59,365 nt of DNA from CAUPWF01 sp964369425. GTDB lineage: Bacteria; Bacillota; Clostridia; Lachnospirales; Lachnospiraceae. The notes beneath the pieces were generated by a model, which had not been told where the DNA came from, ran no database searches, and was given only the letters and a program-made list of their open reading frames with translations. The stretch is taken from the NCBI GenBank assembly GCA_964369425.1, contig CAYJGW010000012.1, positions 1 to 59,365 on the forward strand, in the 5' to 3' direction. This document shows positions 1 through 9,449 of the stretch, in pieces. The translations under genes were made by a program, and so were the position numbers. The stretch's first letter is position 1; each line of letters begins with the position of its first letter.

Positions 1-117
1 TTCGTACAGTGACTTGTCGCCAGTTTCCTAACTTGACATTCGCTCCACGGAAAACTTACTATATGTAATAAATTACACTAGCAACAACCTCTCGCTTCTA
101 CGCTATCATGTCACAGC
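1..117 (-). other. 5' leader of a gene beyond the left edge
   Basis: This is the transcribed region expected downstream of the promoter at 124-152, reading toward lower coordinates. It contains no open reading frame with a ribosome binding site and leaves the window after about 117 nt, so it is probably an untranslated leader. It contains GCGAGAGGTTG and ACAAGTCA-type segments that faintly recall ribosomal-protein operon leaders, but I cannot identify a known RNA family. The downstream gene is not visible. Confidence 0.35.
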
Positions 118-123
118 CCTATC

Positions 124-152
124 ATTATACAAAACTTCCCACTAAAATGCAA
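124..152 (-). promoter_or_regulatory. Strong sigma-A-type promoter reading off the left edge
   Basis: On the minus strand a -35 box TTGCAT (147-152) and a perfect -10 box TATAAT (124-129) are separated by exactly 17 bases. Transcription would start near 117 and leave the window. It is one of the best-matching promoters in the window. Confidence 0.65.
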
Positions 153-242
153 GTACTTTTTTTAATTTTTTTTAACTATTCATAATGCCTCGGACAGATT
201 ACAACACTCCGTATTCTATTCTATATTCTTCTTCACTCATTG

Positions 243-505
243 TTTTACGTACTCACAAAGAAAAAGTGCGAAAAGTACGTAAGTTTTATATGTGATTTGA
301 AGTATAGCTCTCGATTTTACGTACTTATAACAAGAAAGCGCCACAAAGTACGTAAGATTTATATGTATTTTGAAGTATAGCTCTTGATTTTACGTAGTTA
401 TAATAAGAATGTTCTGAAAAATACGTAAATTCAAAATATAATTTCAAGTATGAGCCTCTATTTTACGTACTTATAATAAAAATGTTCTAAAAAATACGTA
501 AATTG
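243..505. repeat. Four tandem 72-73 bp repeats with TACGTA inverted repeats
   Basis: Units start at 243, 315, 388 and 461 (periods 72, 73, 73 bp); the last is truncated near 505. Each unit starts with TTTTACGTA and carries a second TACGTA about 30 bp later in inverted orientation, so each can form an imperfect hairpin (TTACGTACTT against AAGTACGTAA in unit 2). TACGTA occurs eight times. Units 1 and 2 also share the tail TTTGAAGTATAGCTCT. The array lies downstream of the ATPase gene that ends at 614. The rest of 153-613 shows nothing I can interpret. Confidence 0.8.
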
Positions 506-613
506 TAACTCAGAGGAAACCAGAGTATTAAGAAGGAAGAATTTGCGGAGACTATTGCAATATCGGCATTTTTAAATATTATTGATATTTCAAGGGTGAA
601 CTGTTATCAATTT

Positions 614-2287
614 TTACGCTCGCTTCACAAAACACGATTTCCCACAGAATCCACCCCCATATGCAAGGATATCTGTATACCCTTTGGATCGTATTCCTTC
701 TATATATTGCTTTTCTTTAATCTGGTGCAATGCTTCATCTGCTGACTCTTCTAATTTAAAGTAGTCTTTTGTTGTCTTAAACTCGAATATAATCGCTTTT
801 CCTGCTGGCGTGATAAAGTAGATTAACAAATCTGGTCTTCCTAGACCACACTCTATATTCGATTTTACATAATACTTATCTATCCCTTTGTACAATCCAC
901 CAATGAACCCATGATAATATACTTCTTTATAATCATAATAGCTGATGGTTTCCATTAAGTACTGATTCAACTCTTCTTGTACCACTTTAGCGTCACCTTC
1001 TAACGTAGCTTCGTGTAGCCTCATCCGGTCTTGACTCTCGATTTGTCTGTTCACCCATTCCATAATCTGAGTCTCATACACGTACTTCACTTCTCGGTTT
1101 GGTATTTTCATCGTAATATATTTTGTTTCACCTTCTGCTCTCTCACTCACTTTTGTAAGATAGCCTGTAAAGTATAAGAAGTTCCATAAGTTGTCATGAC
1201 TTGTATAGATATCCTGGTACGTAACGTCTTCACGTATTGGCTTTTCAATGGTTCTACCTTGAACTAACTGTTCTAATTCATCTCGCACCTCTTGATTCGA
1301 TTTCATCACCAAATCTTTTATGATGCTATTAGAACTTGTATTAGACCAGTATGGTTGCGCTCCATACACATCATCCTCTAACGCTGTCGAAATATATTTT
1401 ATTAAACTCCAAGGATTGTATACTTGTTCTTCACCGAACAAATATCCATTGTACCATTGACGCACTGTTTCCACATGACTTTCTTTTCCATAACAGTTTA
1501 ACATCTCTTCTATCTCTTGTTGCGTAAACCCAAAGTACTCTCCATATCCCGGAGTTTGAATCGAGATTATATTCAAGTTATTCAATCCAGTAATGATACT
1601 TTCTTTTGTTATTCGAAGGCATCCTGTCAACACTGCAAATGCCAAAGCTCCATTTGTCTTAAGCGCCACTGACAGTAGACCTCTAATAAATCCGATCATC
1701 TCATCATAAAAACCTTTATAATAAGCATTCTCTAAAGGAACATCGTATTCATCAATTAATATAATTGTTTTTTGCCCATACACTTTTTCTAAGCAACGGC
1801 ACAGAAACGCTACCGAATCAATGTAATGACCCTTTTCAGCTTCTCCTGAAAGGATCCTTTGAAATACATCCACTTCCCTCTGTGTTAGAATGCCACTTTC
1901 TACGATTCCTTCATGTCTAGCAAATTCATTTTCAATAGTTCTCTTTAACATAAAATAAGAAAGTTCGAAATCCTCCTGCTTCCCCTCTTTAAAGTTCAGC
2001 ATGATAACAGGATACTTCCCCATATGCTTCTTATATTCTTCACCTGCTTTATTAATATAAAGCCCATCAAACAGATAGGAATTATCTTTATTACTATTCT
2101 CAAAGTAATATTTCAACATACTTAGATTCAAACTTTTTCCAAATCTCCTCGGTCTCGTAAAAAGGCTCACTTTGGAACCCTCATCTAAGATTTTCTTGAT
2201 CATCTTTGTCTTATCTATATAATAATAATTTTCGCTTATTATTTCTTCAAAGTTATCACTACCTATACCCAACTTTTTTCGTTTCAT
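614..2287 (-). CDS. AAA-ATPase-like / PD-(D/E)XK nuclease-family protein
   Basis: 557 residues. The N-terminal part is an AAA-ATPase-like domain with a P-loop variant RPRRFGKS near residue 46 and a Walker B-like strand IILIDEYD near residue 175. The C-terminal part carries a PD-(D/E)XK-type nuclease core: GRPDLLIYF followed by IIFEFKTTKD. This two-domain arrangement (AAA-ATPase_like plus DUF1703/PD-DEXK) occurs in many copies in Clostridia and Bacteroidetes. Its biological role is not established; defence or mobile-element functions have been suggested. The start has a good ribosome binding site (GAGGAGGATGAC before ATG). It is transcribed alone, and no transposase or toxin partner is visible beside it. 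Confidence 0.85.
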   Translation of the reverse strand: MKRKKLGIGSDNFEEIISENYYYIDKTKMIKKILDEGSKVSLFTRPRRFGKSLNLSMLKYYFENSNKDNSYLFDGLYINKAGEEYKKHMGKYPVIMLNFKEGKQEDFELSYFMLKRTIENEFARHEGIVESGILTQREVDVFQRILSGEAEKGHYIDSVAFLCRCLEKVYGQKTIILIDEYDVPLENAYYKGFYDEMIGFIRGLLSVALKTNGALAFAVLTGCLRITKESIITGLNNLNIISIQTPGYGEYFGFTQQEIEEMLNCYGKESHVETVRQWYNGYLFGEEQVYNPWSLIKYISTALEDDVYGAQPYWSNTSSNSIIKDLVMKSNQEVRDELEQLVQGRTIEKPIREDVTYQDIYTSHDNLWNFLYFTGYLTKVSERAEGETKYITMKIPNREVKYVYETQIMEWVNRQIESQDRMRLHEATLEGDAKVVQEELNQYLMETISYYDYKEVYYHGFIGGLYKGIDKYYVKSNIECGLGRPDLLIYFITPAGKAIIFEFKTTKDYFKLEESADEALHQIKEKQYIEGIRSKGYTDILAYGGGFCGKSCFVKRA

Positions 2288-2480
2288 GTCATCCTCCTCA
2301 CTTTAATTAATCGGATTGTCAAAGCACAAAAAGAGTTTAGATTTAAGATAGCTCTATGGCTTGGATGCGATAACACGCGAGAATAATAGACTCAATATGC
2401 TTTAACAAAAGTCTAGCATATCAAACTACCGTTTACAAGAACAAATTATTGAAAACTAAGCTGTTTCCCACCACATAGCA

Positions 2481-2517
2481 AGAATGAGGCAAGCACCTTA
2501 GCGCTTAACCTCATTCT
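2481..2517 (-). terminator. Stem-loop downstream of the giant pilus-cluster gene
   Basis: A nine-base stem AGAATGAGG/CCTCATTCT encloses a second partial stem (TTAAGC against GCTTG). It lies 12 bases past the stop codon of the 1922-residue gene. The T-tract is weak, so termination strength is uncertain. The rest of 2288-2480 holds no feature I can support. Confidence 0.6.
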
Positions 2518-2528
2518 AATATCTGTAT

Positions 2529-5500
2529 TTAATTCAAGTTCTGTAATCCAAGCTTGGATATTTCTAGCGGTTCCGATAGACCCGTCAGAACAATCTGTTC
2601 TCCTGGGTTTTCCTCATCTTCAAACGTTGTCGTTGCTTCTAGGTAAAGTTCTATATTATTTGACGCATTTAAGGACTTTAAAATAGCATCACTTAGATAA
2701 TAGGTATACAGTTCTCCACTCTCTATAGAGTTCGCGCCTGTTACCGACGTTGCATCTATCGCCTTAATCAATTTCAGTTCTTCTTGCGTGATTACTATAT
2801 AATGCTTCCTGCCTGCTACATTCCCTGTTGCTAATTTCATCTCACCATCTTCTAAGTAATAACTTTTACCACTTTCAAAAACTGCACTTTCATAATATAG
2901 TTGAATCTTGATATCTTTTTCTGCAACAAAGTTTGCATCTTCTACCATAAATTCCAATTCTCTACCAGCTGTTGCATCGTCTGAATTTAGAATTATCTCT
3001 CCATAACCTTCTTCTGGATTCTTTAACTCTGCTGCCACATAATAGTTTTTGATTTCTGAACCATTCCCATCCACAAATGCTGGATCCGGCTTTGCAGTTG
3101 TTGCACGATAAGCCGCAATCATTGTGTTGATAAAGAGTCGCACTTCATTATCATGCGTCGCTATTGAATCAACATTATGCCCTGCTCCTGTGTACGTTAC
3201 ATTTCCAATATTGTAGATATAGAACCCATTCACGACATCGTTATAGCTATTTGAAAATGTATTTCCTCCATTAGAACCGTCATCTGTCAAGCAATACCAC
3301 ACTACAATCTCTTCTGTATTCATATTCAACTGATACCATTGGTGATGCGTCATCGCTATGTCTAAAACATCTCCCACAGTGTCAGAATTCGCAAATTCGC
3401 CTACATTTACATCAAATGGGTAAGAGGTAACTGCCCCTTTGTTCACTTGCGAAACTTGGTTTGTTGTCGCAAAATTCTGACCTGATGTTGTCGTGTAGCC
3501 GACATTAGTTTGCGTTTGTTTTGTAGATAGCTGCGAGTGAGACGAAAGGGAATAATTATTATAAGCTTGTGTCTCTCCTACATATTCTTCCCGATTCGAA
3601 TTCGGCTTGTAAGCTATTCCATACCCTGCCTCTTTAATCTGTTCCTCTACCACCGCATTCATACCATTATACTCATCAGCTACATAACGTGTTCCTTCAA
3701 CATTTGCATTCGCCACATACGAGTATTCCGAAAACCCAAATTCTTGACTAACAACCCCATATGGGTCTTGCCCTGCCCTACCTCTATTCAATAACGTCAA
3801 ATAGTAACTTGAATAGTAAACTGGATTTATCGTTTGCATTCCACCATTACTCTTTGGATAGGTAGCAGCTGGTACATTTTCATTTGATACATTATCGTGA
3901 CTGAACAACGTGGCTTTTCCTGAATCTATATACTTATTAATCTGCTCTGATACTATCCTTGTAAATCCATCATCGCTATCAAGCCGCCCATACGACTCCT
4001 GAAACCCCATCAGAATCATATCATACTCGTCCAATTTTTCATAGACTGATGCACCTGTTGGATCTTCTGTTGACATCTCATTCAAGTCCGTTATCGTTAC
4101 GGTTGTAACTTTGATATCGTATACCCCCGCTTCCCTAAGTTGTTTAAAATATACATCATACGCAGAAGGTAATTTTTGCACTCCTCCAGTTGCTGTTTTT
4201 CCTGCAATTTGAAGCACGTTTATCGCAATCATCTGAGAAGGTTCACTATAGGTAATCCCCATCTCAGAATCATGTACTGTATCATCCGCCGTTTTCACTA
4301 TTTCTAATTTCCAAGGTATTGCACCATAGAAGGTGTTTGGAAGCTTTCGTTCTATTACATAATACTGGTCTGCTAATAGTTTATCACTTCCAATTTTCGC
4401 TCCTTTTACACCCGTTCCACCTGATTGATAGGCATCTAAATCAGGTATCAACTCGCTTTTTTCGTACTTACCGTCCGCATTTTGATCAATGTATAGCTTC
4501 ACTTCATACGTAGTAGTCAACGCAGTCGGATCAGTTGGGTTGTCTATCGAAAACCCGAAGGATAGCAATTGGTCATCTATCAGACTCTTATTGAGACTGC
4601 TTACATCCGTTCCTACATATTCTTCTGGTCGTCCGTTATATTCGCCTTCGCCTTCGAAATTGATATCTGGACTTGAAAGGTTAAGGTACTGCTCCACTAC
4701 AAACTTCTGTTCCTCTGCAGTCGCAACTGACATTACATTCGGAAATCCCTTTGTCTCATTCAACATTTGATACATATAAGAACTATTATCTACCGTCTCT
4801 TCATTGACACTCATCTTCACTGCTGGAATAGCAGGAATTGTAATCTGAGTACTCCCACTTTTATCTATCGCATTCAAGCCTTTATCAACCTTAAATACTT
4901 CTGTTACCAAACTTCCATCTACAGGCTCTGCTTTATTTGAACTATATTTTGTATACACTGAATCCTCACCAATCGTAACATGGCAAATATAATCTCCTAA
5001 TTTTTCTTCTGCCGCCTCGATTGCTAGACTTGCTTGTGTCGCCCCTTCAACAGCACTCCATTCATTGCCACTCTTCTTATACCATTGGTAATTATAGGTT
5101 GCTCCTATTTCTACTTTGTTTGTCGTCCCTCTCTCTGCTAATGATGGTTCAGCTATCACAGTAATACCTTCAGCACCCTTCTCATAGGATTGAGACACAT
5201 CAAATTCATAGCTTGTCGGTGCATAATCACCTGTTCCACTCTGATTTCCTGCAATATACGGTCCTCTATTACTTCCACTTCCTGCCGCTGGATTAATCCC
5301 TCTTCTCCATGAAACAAATCTAAGTTCGTTCCCTTCTGGATCCGTAACAACAATTGTACTTACATACCCATGTATAGCTCCACTACTAATCAGTTTACTT
5401 GATACCATTGCATACTTAACTGCACCATGTTCGATTTCCCCATCTGGACCTAAATATTCTTTCACCTTCGCATCTGTCAATTTATTGTAAGATCCCGTAT

Positions 5501-8297
5501 GTGAATACCACCATATTTCCTTCAATGTATATCCTTCAGTCAATTCATAATTCAACTCTGAACTCATTGTATATGGCGTCCCTTGCGTAGCTGCCTCCAT
5601 TACATCAATTGTACGAACTGGTGAAAACTTATCCTTCTCCACATACCCTGCTGGATATGTGGTGGCCACCTCTTGACGAACACTTAGCGCTGACTCGCTA
5701 ACTTCCATTCTATTGCTTGTGGCGGATGATTTTTCTACACCATTCTCCCACACTGTCACTTCACACCAGTACTCTCCACTGACCTTTGTCTCATAACCTC
5801 GACTTGTCGCACCTTCAATAGGCGCCTCTGAATCACTTGTCTTTTGGTACCACTGATAAGTAAAAGCATACGGAAGATAATCACTTTCTTTTAGTCCATC
5901 AATCTCCATCTGAATGTATCCGTTGAGTCCCAACTCTTGCTTAATCTTTACATCCACTAATTCCTCAGGTTTTTCTTCCTCCGGCGCGTTAACCAACTTA
6001 TTATCTACAATAATCGGGAATCCCGAGTTCGCAAACTCAATCAATTCTTGATATTTGCGCGGTGTCAAGTCAAACGCCGAGAACCTTGAAATGAATTTTG
6101 ATGAATCTGATTGTAATTTATAGACATCATCTTTTGGATCTTCCGACGTCTGATCATATAATGTAACCTCTTGCATTCCTGCTTCAGGTGCATACTCTCT
6201 ATTGAGCAGTCCTGAAATATTCGCCTTGTAGGATACTGTATCGCCTATACTCGTATAATATAGACCATCCATCGTATTATCTACATAATTGGGTTTATCG
6301 CCACTTAACTTAAACCCTTCATTACTAGCTCCGATATATACCATATCATAAACTTCTGTAATCTCTTCAATCTTCCCTATAAACTCTGTAATCGCCATAG
6401 TATTAATTGTGATATTTTCTTTTTCAATCTTAGTACTTTCTGGTAGCCACTCTAGAACATCATCCGCTGTAATTTCATCAGCACTCACCTTTGTAGTTCC
6501 TTCTTGAATCGGTTGTAACTGAAGTACATTTATCGCTGTCTTTTCTGCATCTGGCCTTCTGTATGGATAATTAATAATGTGTCTAAGGGAATTCGCTATC
6601 GATACTTCCGTTGGAAGTTTCACCGCTCCTGATACTTCTCTAAGGAAGTTGTCATCTATAATCTCTTCATACACTTCATAGAAAGGATTTCCTACTGCTT
6701 CATAGTCATCTCTTAACTCATCTCGATATGCACTGGTTAAGATATTCTTATCTCCTAGCACTAGTGTTGATTGCTTAACACCGTCAGTAGATAAACTAAG
6801 TCCCTCCATCTTCTTCCCAACAAAGTCCCCAATACTTGCTGTTCCAGCTAACTTTAGTGTCCCATCCAGAAACAATGGTGTTGCTATCCCTCCGCTTTCT
6901 GGATTCGTTCCACTTACCGCGACCTCAATCCACTCAAGCTGTGTTTCTGTTATATCATTTTCCCCATAATAGTTCCAAGTTAGTTTTCTTTCTGTCGCAA
7001 CATCATACCCTGCTGTAATCATAATCAAATCAGCATTCTCTACCATCTCTTGTGTTACTTCTGTTGGCAGAACACTGTTCACCTCTATCGGAAAGTTTTG
7101 GATAAATTCAGCTGATTCATCATCGAATGTATCGGAGCGAAACCAGTTATTATTAACGAATCCCGGATCCACAAATACACTTTCATATACAACTGTATTT
7201 GTCTCTCCTGATACATGTGTTGCAATCTCGTAATTCCCTAGTCCTTCACCTACATATTGATACTTTGCATCCACTGCATCAAAGTACCCTTTATCTTCCC
7301 CCTTTTTAGGGACAAACACATCAATCTCTACTGCATATGGTTTGTCTTCCAAATAAGTCTTCGATGGTGCCTCTGCTATCTCTCCAATATAATAGGTATC
7401 ACCTAAATCAAATACAAAACTTCCTTGTTCTAGTTCTTCTACAGTACTTGGAAATTCTCCAAAGAATTCATTCGATTGACCTTCTTCTCCTTTTTTGAAA
7501 ACCAGCTTACCACCTAGTAGTTCTACTAATCCCTCATCTGGTATATTCACCAAAGGTTCTGTAACCTCACCTTGTTTCCAATACTGCTCTGGTGCGGTAC
7601 CATCTAGCCAAAGTTGATCAGTGAAATTCATCTTATAGTAGTAATAATTATCTCCAGATTGCTGACCATATAGCACTTCATCCATCTGCTGATTATAATC
7701 ACCTGTTCCATCTACCACTAGTTCGTAAGTACTTGCAATCTGTTGAAATGCTCCACCGTTTTTAGGAGTAAAAGAAAGTGCTAAGTTTTCCTCTTTCACA
7801 ACACCTTCGCCAAAGAGAATCTCTTGACTGTTCACCGAGTATACTTCCCATGGATAAAACTTTTGATATCCCGACTCCGTTGTACTTAGAGGTGTGTTCC
7901 CACCTTCTGGATCTCCCGCTATAGGAGTACTAAGTAAATTAGCACTCTTCAATGTATTAAGTTTGCCTTCCATATAAGTTTTAGCACCTGCTTCATTTCC
8001 TGCTAAAATTTTTGCTGCTACCTCTTCTTGCCATCCAATTGGTTCTTCTCCTGGAATATAATACCCAATACTTCCCGTATTCTTCACTGGCACAATCTCT
8101 AATATCTGATAGGTACGTCCCTCTGCTAAGACCTCCCCTTTGATTTCTTCTATTCCACTTAAGGACTCATATTCTTTCGCACTGGTTTCTAATGGCCCTA
8201 TCATTTGAAAAAGAGCTACCACCAGCGAAAAGATGAGGGCACTAGCTCCTATGCGTGTCCATATTTTTTTCTTATTGTAATTTCTCGGTTTTTTCAT
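2529..8297 (-). CDS. Giant secreted pilus-cluster protein, DUF5057-like with Ig-like domains
   Basis: 1922 residues, the largest gene in the window and the last of the pilus cluster. Residues 12-40 form a Sec signal peptide (positive start, hydrophobic core, probable cut after TSA). The next segment, ILEIVPVKNTGSIGYYI, resembles the DUF5057 family found in clostridial pilus clusters. Two Ig-like domains are visible near residues 810-865 (FTYQWYQK...GEYWCEVTV) and 1065-1120 (YNYQWYKK...GDYICHVTI). An EF-hand-like calcium loop, DQNADGKYEKSE, lies near 1271. Motifs AINVLQ(L/I) near 587 and 1359, each followed by YDM(V/I)-type strands, suggest an internally repeated alpha/beta module. There is no LPXTG motif and no C-terminal membrane anchor. 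By position it may be a pilus tip adhesin; that is inference. Confidence 0.75.
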   Translation of the reverse strand: MKKPRNYNKKKIWTRIGASALIFSLVVALFQMIGPLETSAKEYESLSGIEEIKGEVLAEGRTYQILEIVPVKNTGSIGYYIPGEEPIGWQEEVAAKILAGNEAGAKTYMEGKLNTLKSANLLSTPIAGDPEGGNTPLSTTESGYQKFYPWEVYSVNSQEILFGEGVVKEENLALSFTPKNGGAFQQIASTYELVVDGTGDYNQQMDEVLYGQQSGDNYYYYKMNFTDQLWLDGTAPEQYWKQGEVTEPLVNIPDEGLVELLGGKLVFKKGEEGQSNEFFGEFPSTVEELEQGSFVFDLGDTYYIGEIAEAPSKTYLEDKPYAVEIDVFVPKKGEDKGYFDAVDAKYQYVGEGLGNYEIATHVSGETNTVVYESVFVDPGFVNNNWFRSDTFDDESAEFIQNFPIEVNSVLPTEVTQEMVENADLIMITAGYDVATERKLTWNYYGENDITETQLEWIEVAVSGTNPESGGIATPLFLDGTLKLAGTASIGDFVGKKMEGLSLSTDGVKQSTLVLGDKNILTSAYRDELRDDYEAVGNPFYEVYEEIIDDNFLREVSGAVKLPTEVSIANSLRHIINYPYRRPDAEKTAINVLQLQPIQEGTTKVSADEITADDVLEWLPESTKIEKENITINTMAITEFIGKIEEITEVYDMVYIGASNEGFKLSGDKPNYVDNTMDGLYYTSIGDTVSYKANISGLLNREYAPEAGMQEVTLYDQTSEDPKDDVYKLQSDSSKFISRFSAFDLTPRKYQELIEFANSGFPIIVDNKLVNAPEEEKPEELVDVKIKQELGLNGYIQMEIDGLKESDYLPYAFTYQWYQKTSDSEAPIEGATSRGYETKVSGEYWCEVTVWENGVEKSSATSNRMEVSESALSVRQEVATTYPAGYVEKDKFSPVRTIDVMEAATQGTPYTMSSELNYELTEGYTLKEIWWYSHTGSYNKLTDAKVKEYLGPDGEIEHGAVKYAMVSSKLISSGAIHGYVSTIVVTDPEGNELRFVSWRRGINPAAGSGSNRGPYIAGNQSGTGDYAPTSYEFDVSQSYEKGAEGITVIAEPSLAERGTTNKVEIGATYNYQWYKKSGNEWSAVEGATQASLAIEAAEEKLGDYICHVTIGEDSVYTKYSSNKAEPVDGSLVTEVFKVDKGLNAIDKSGSTQITIPAIPAVKMSVNEETVDNSSYMYQMLNETKGFPNVMSVATAEEQKFVVEQYLNLSSPDINFEGEGEYNGRPEEYVGTDVSSLNKSLIDDQLLSFGFSIDNPTDPTALTTTYEVKLYIDQNADGKYEKSELIPDLDAYQSGGTGVKGAKIGSDKLLADQYYVIERKLPNTFYGAIPWKLEIVKTADDTVHDSEMGITYSEPSQMIAINVLQIAGKTATGGVQKLPSAYDVYFKQLREAGVYDIKVTTVTITDLNEMSTEDPTGASVYEKLDEYDMILMGFQESYGRLDSDDGFTRIVSEQINKYIDSGKATLFSHDNVSNENVPAATYPKSNGGMQTINPVYYSSYYLTLLNRGRAGQDPYGVVSQEFGFSEYSYVANANVEGTRYVADEYNGMNAVVEEQIKEAGYGIAYKPNSNREEYVGETQAYNNYSLSSHSQLSTKQTQTNVGYTTTSGQNFATTNQVSQVNKGAVTSYPFDVNVGEFANSDTVGDVLDIAMTHHQWYQLNMNTEEIVVWYCLTDDGSNGGNTFSNSYNDVVNGFYIYNIGNVTYTGAGHNVDSIATHDNEVRLFINTMIAAYRATTAKPDPAFVDGNGSEIKNYYVAAELKNPEEGYGEIILNSDDATAGRELEFMVEDANFVAEKDIKIQLYYESAVFESGKSYYLEDGEMKLATGNVAGRKHYIVITQEELKLIKAIDATSVTGANSIESGELYTYYLSDAILKSLNASNNIELYLEATTTFEDEENPGEQIVLTGLSEPLEISKLGLQNLN

Positions 8298-8307
8298 AGC
8301 ACTCCCC

Positions 8308-8901
8308 TTACTTCATACTATTTAGTGTATTTAAAAGTTCTGATACACTTGCGTGATAATATGGTTTATTTCTCAATGCAAATGTCTGCTCCCCATCATA
8401 CAAAGATCCTTTGTAATCTAACTCCATCCCAATATCAATTTGACTCATCTGTTGGTTATTCTCTATATCATCTTCCATATCAACCGTAAAATTCGTCATG
8501 TAACTCGCCATTATCTCATCACTATCTGCTGGAACAAACGTTGCAACAGTAGTTACGGTTCCTGTTATTTCTCCATATTTTAAGATATCACCATCTTGAC
8601 GAAATGTATGGGCTGTTACAACAGCTTCTTCATTTGCGGCTGCATCTGCTTTTTTTTCAACATTTATCACCCAGAGAACACCGTTTTCCCACGCAATTCC
8701 ACCATTGCAATCTATAATGTAATCTTCCACTTGCGCCATAGCAAGTTGGGATTCGTATTGTACTTTTACATCCTTATCAATCACATTAAACATCCGCGCT
8801 CCAGTAACCATTAATTCACTAATCCCTACTGCCACTAGCGCCATGATAGCCATTGCCACCACTAATTCTACTAGGGTGAATCCTTTATTGTTTTCCATCA
8901 T
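8308..8901 (-). CDS. Minor pilin / pseudopilin (GspJ/PilW-like size)
   Basis: 197 residues. It starts MMENNKG followed by FTLVELVVAMAIMALVAVG, a class III prepilin signal: a short basic leader, Gly-Phe cleavage site, Glu at mature position 5 and a hydrophobic helix. The globular part is soluble-looking, with VEDYIIDCNGGIAWE-type segments. A ribosome binding site GGGGGAG precedes the double ATG. It sits 10 bases upstream of the giant secreted protein and 16 bases after another pseudopilin, so it is almost surely co-transcribed with both. It would be processed by the prepilin peptidase encoded at 15467 and probably belongs to the pilus priming or tip complex. The exact minor pilin class is uncertain. 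Confidence 0.8.
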   Translation of the reverse strand: MMENNKGFTLVELVVAMAIMALVAVGISELMVTGARMFNVIDKDVKVQYESQLAMAQVEDYIIDCNGGIAWENGVLWVINVEKKADAAANEEAVVTAHTFRQDGDILKYGEITGTVTTVATFVPADSDEIMASYMTNFTVDMEDDIENNQQMSQIDIGMELDYKGSLYDGEQTFALRNKPYYHASVSELLNTLNSMK

Positions 8902-8917
8902 TTTCTCCCCCTAGCTA

Positions 8918-9427
8918 TTACAATACAAAATAACCTGTAGACGGTACTACTTCAATATCGTAGATTCTATTCCCGCCTACAAAGCTGATTTTTTTTATAC
9001 TATTTGTTACATTCGTCGTTCCTAATTTCAAAGTCATCTTTCCCGTTCCACGGTCAAAAGTTATCTCCATATCTTCTGTTAGAGTAGTCTCTGTTCCATC
9101 TTCATCTATCCACGACACTTCAATCCTTCCATCTCCTAGCACCTCAGATTGAGTGGATTGTTGACTCCCTTCTCCCGCTACAAAAACCGCTTTATAAGAA
9201 CTCGTTGTGGCATCGTACTCTATTGTTAACTTTGGATCTTTTCTTCCACTTAAAGATGCCGTCTTACACTCTGACATCAAGGAATGCACTACATCCGCTG
9301 CCTCACTTGCTCTTTCAGAAAAAGCCAAGGAGATAAAGCTAGTTGAAAGCACAGAAAGTATTCCTATAATCGCAATTACCACAATCAATTCTAATAATGT
9401 AAACCCTTTATTGTTCTGTCTCAACAT
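8918..9427 (-). CDS. Minor pilin / pseudopilin (FimT/GspH-like)
   Basis: 169 residues from the ATG chosen because GGAGGA lies five bases before it; a GTG three bases further upstream is also possible. MLRQNNKG is followed by FTLLELIVVIAIIGILSVLS, a clear type IV prepilin signal with Glu5. The mature part has the size and beta-rich look of FimT/GspH pseudopilins (SGRKDPKLTIEYD, GTGKMTLKLG). Neighbours on both sides are also minor-pilin-like genes with gaps of 16 and 22 bases. It would be inserted in the membrane and processed by the prepilin peptidase. Family assignment within the minor pilins is inference from length and order. Confidence 0.8.
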   Translation of the reverse strand: MLRQNNKGFTLLELIVVIAIIGILSVLSTSFISLAFSERASEAADVVHSLMSECKTASLSGRKDPKLTIEYDATTSSYKAVFVAGEGSQQSTQSEVLGDGRIEVSWIDEDGTETTLTEDMEITFDRGTGKMTLKLGTTNVTNSIKKISFVGGNRIYDIEVVPSTGYFVL

Positions 9428-9449
9428 CACTTCCTCCTTTCTTCATCTT

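Noticed and set aside
243..505. A CRISPR array.
   Set aside because: The whole 73-bp unit is repeated, so there are no unique spacers, and no cas gene is near.
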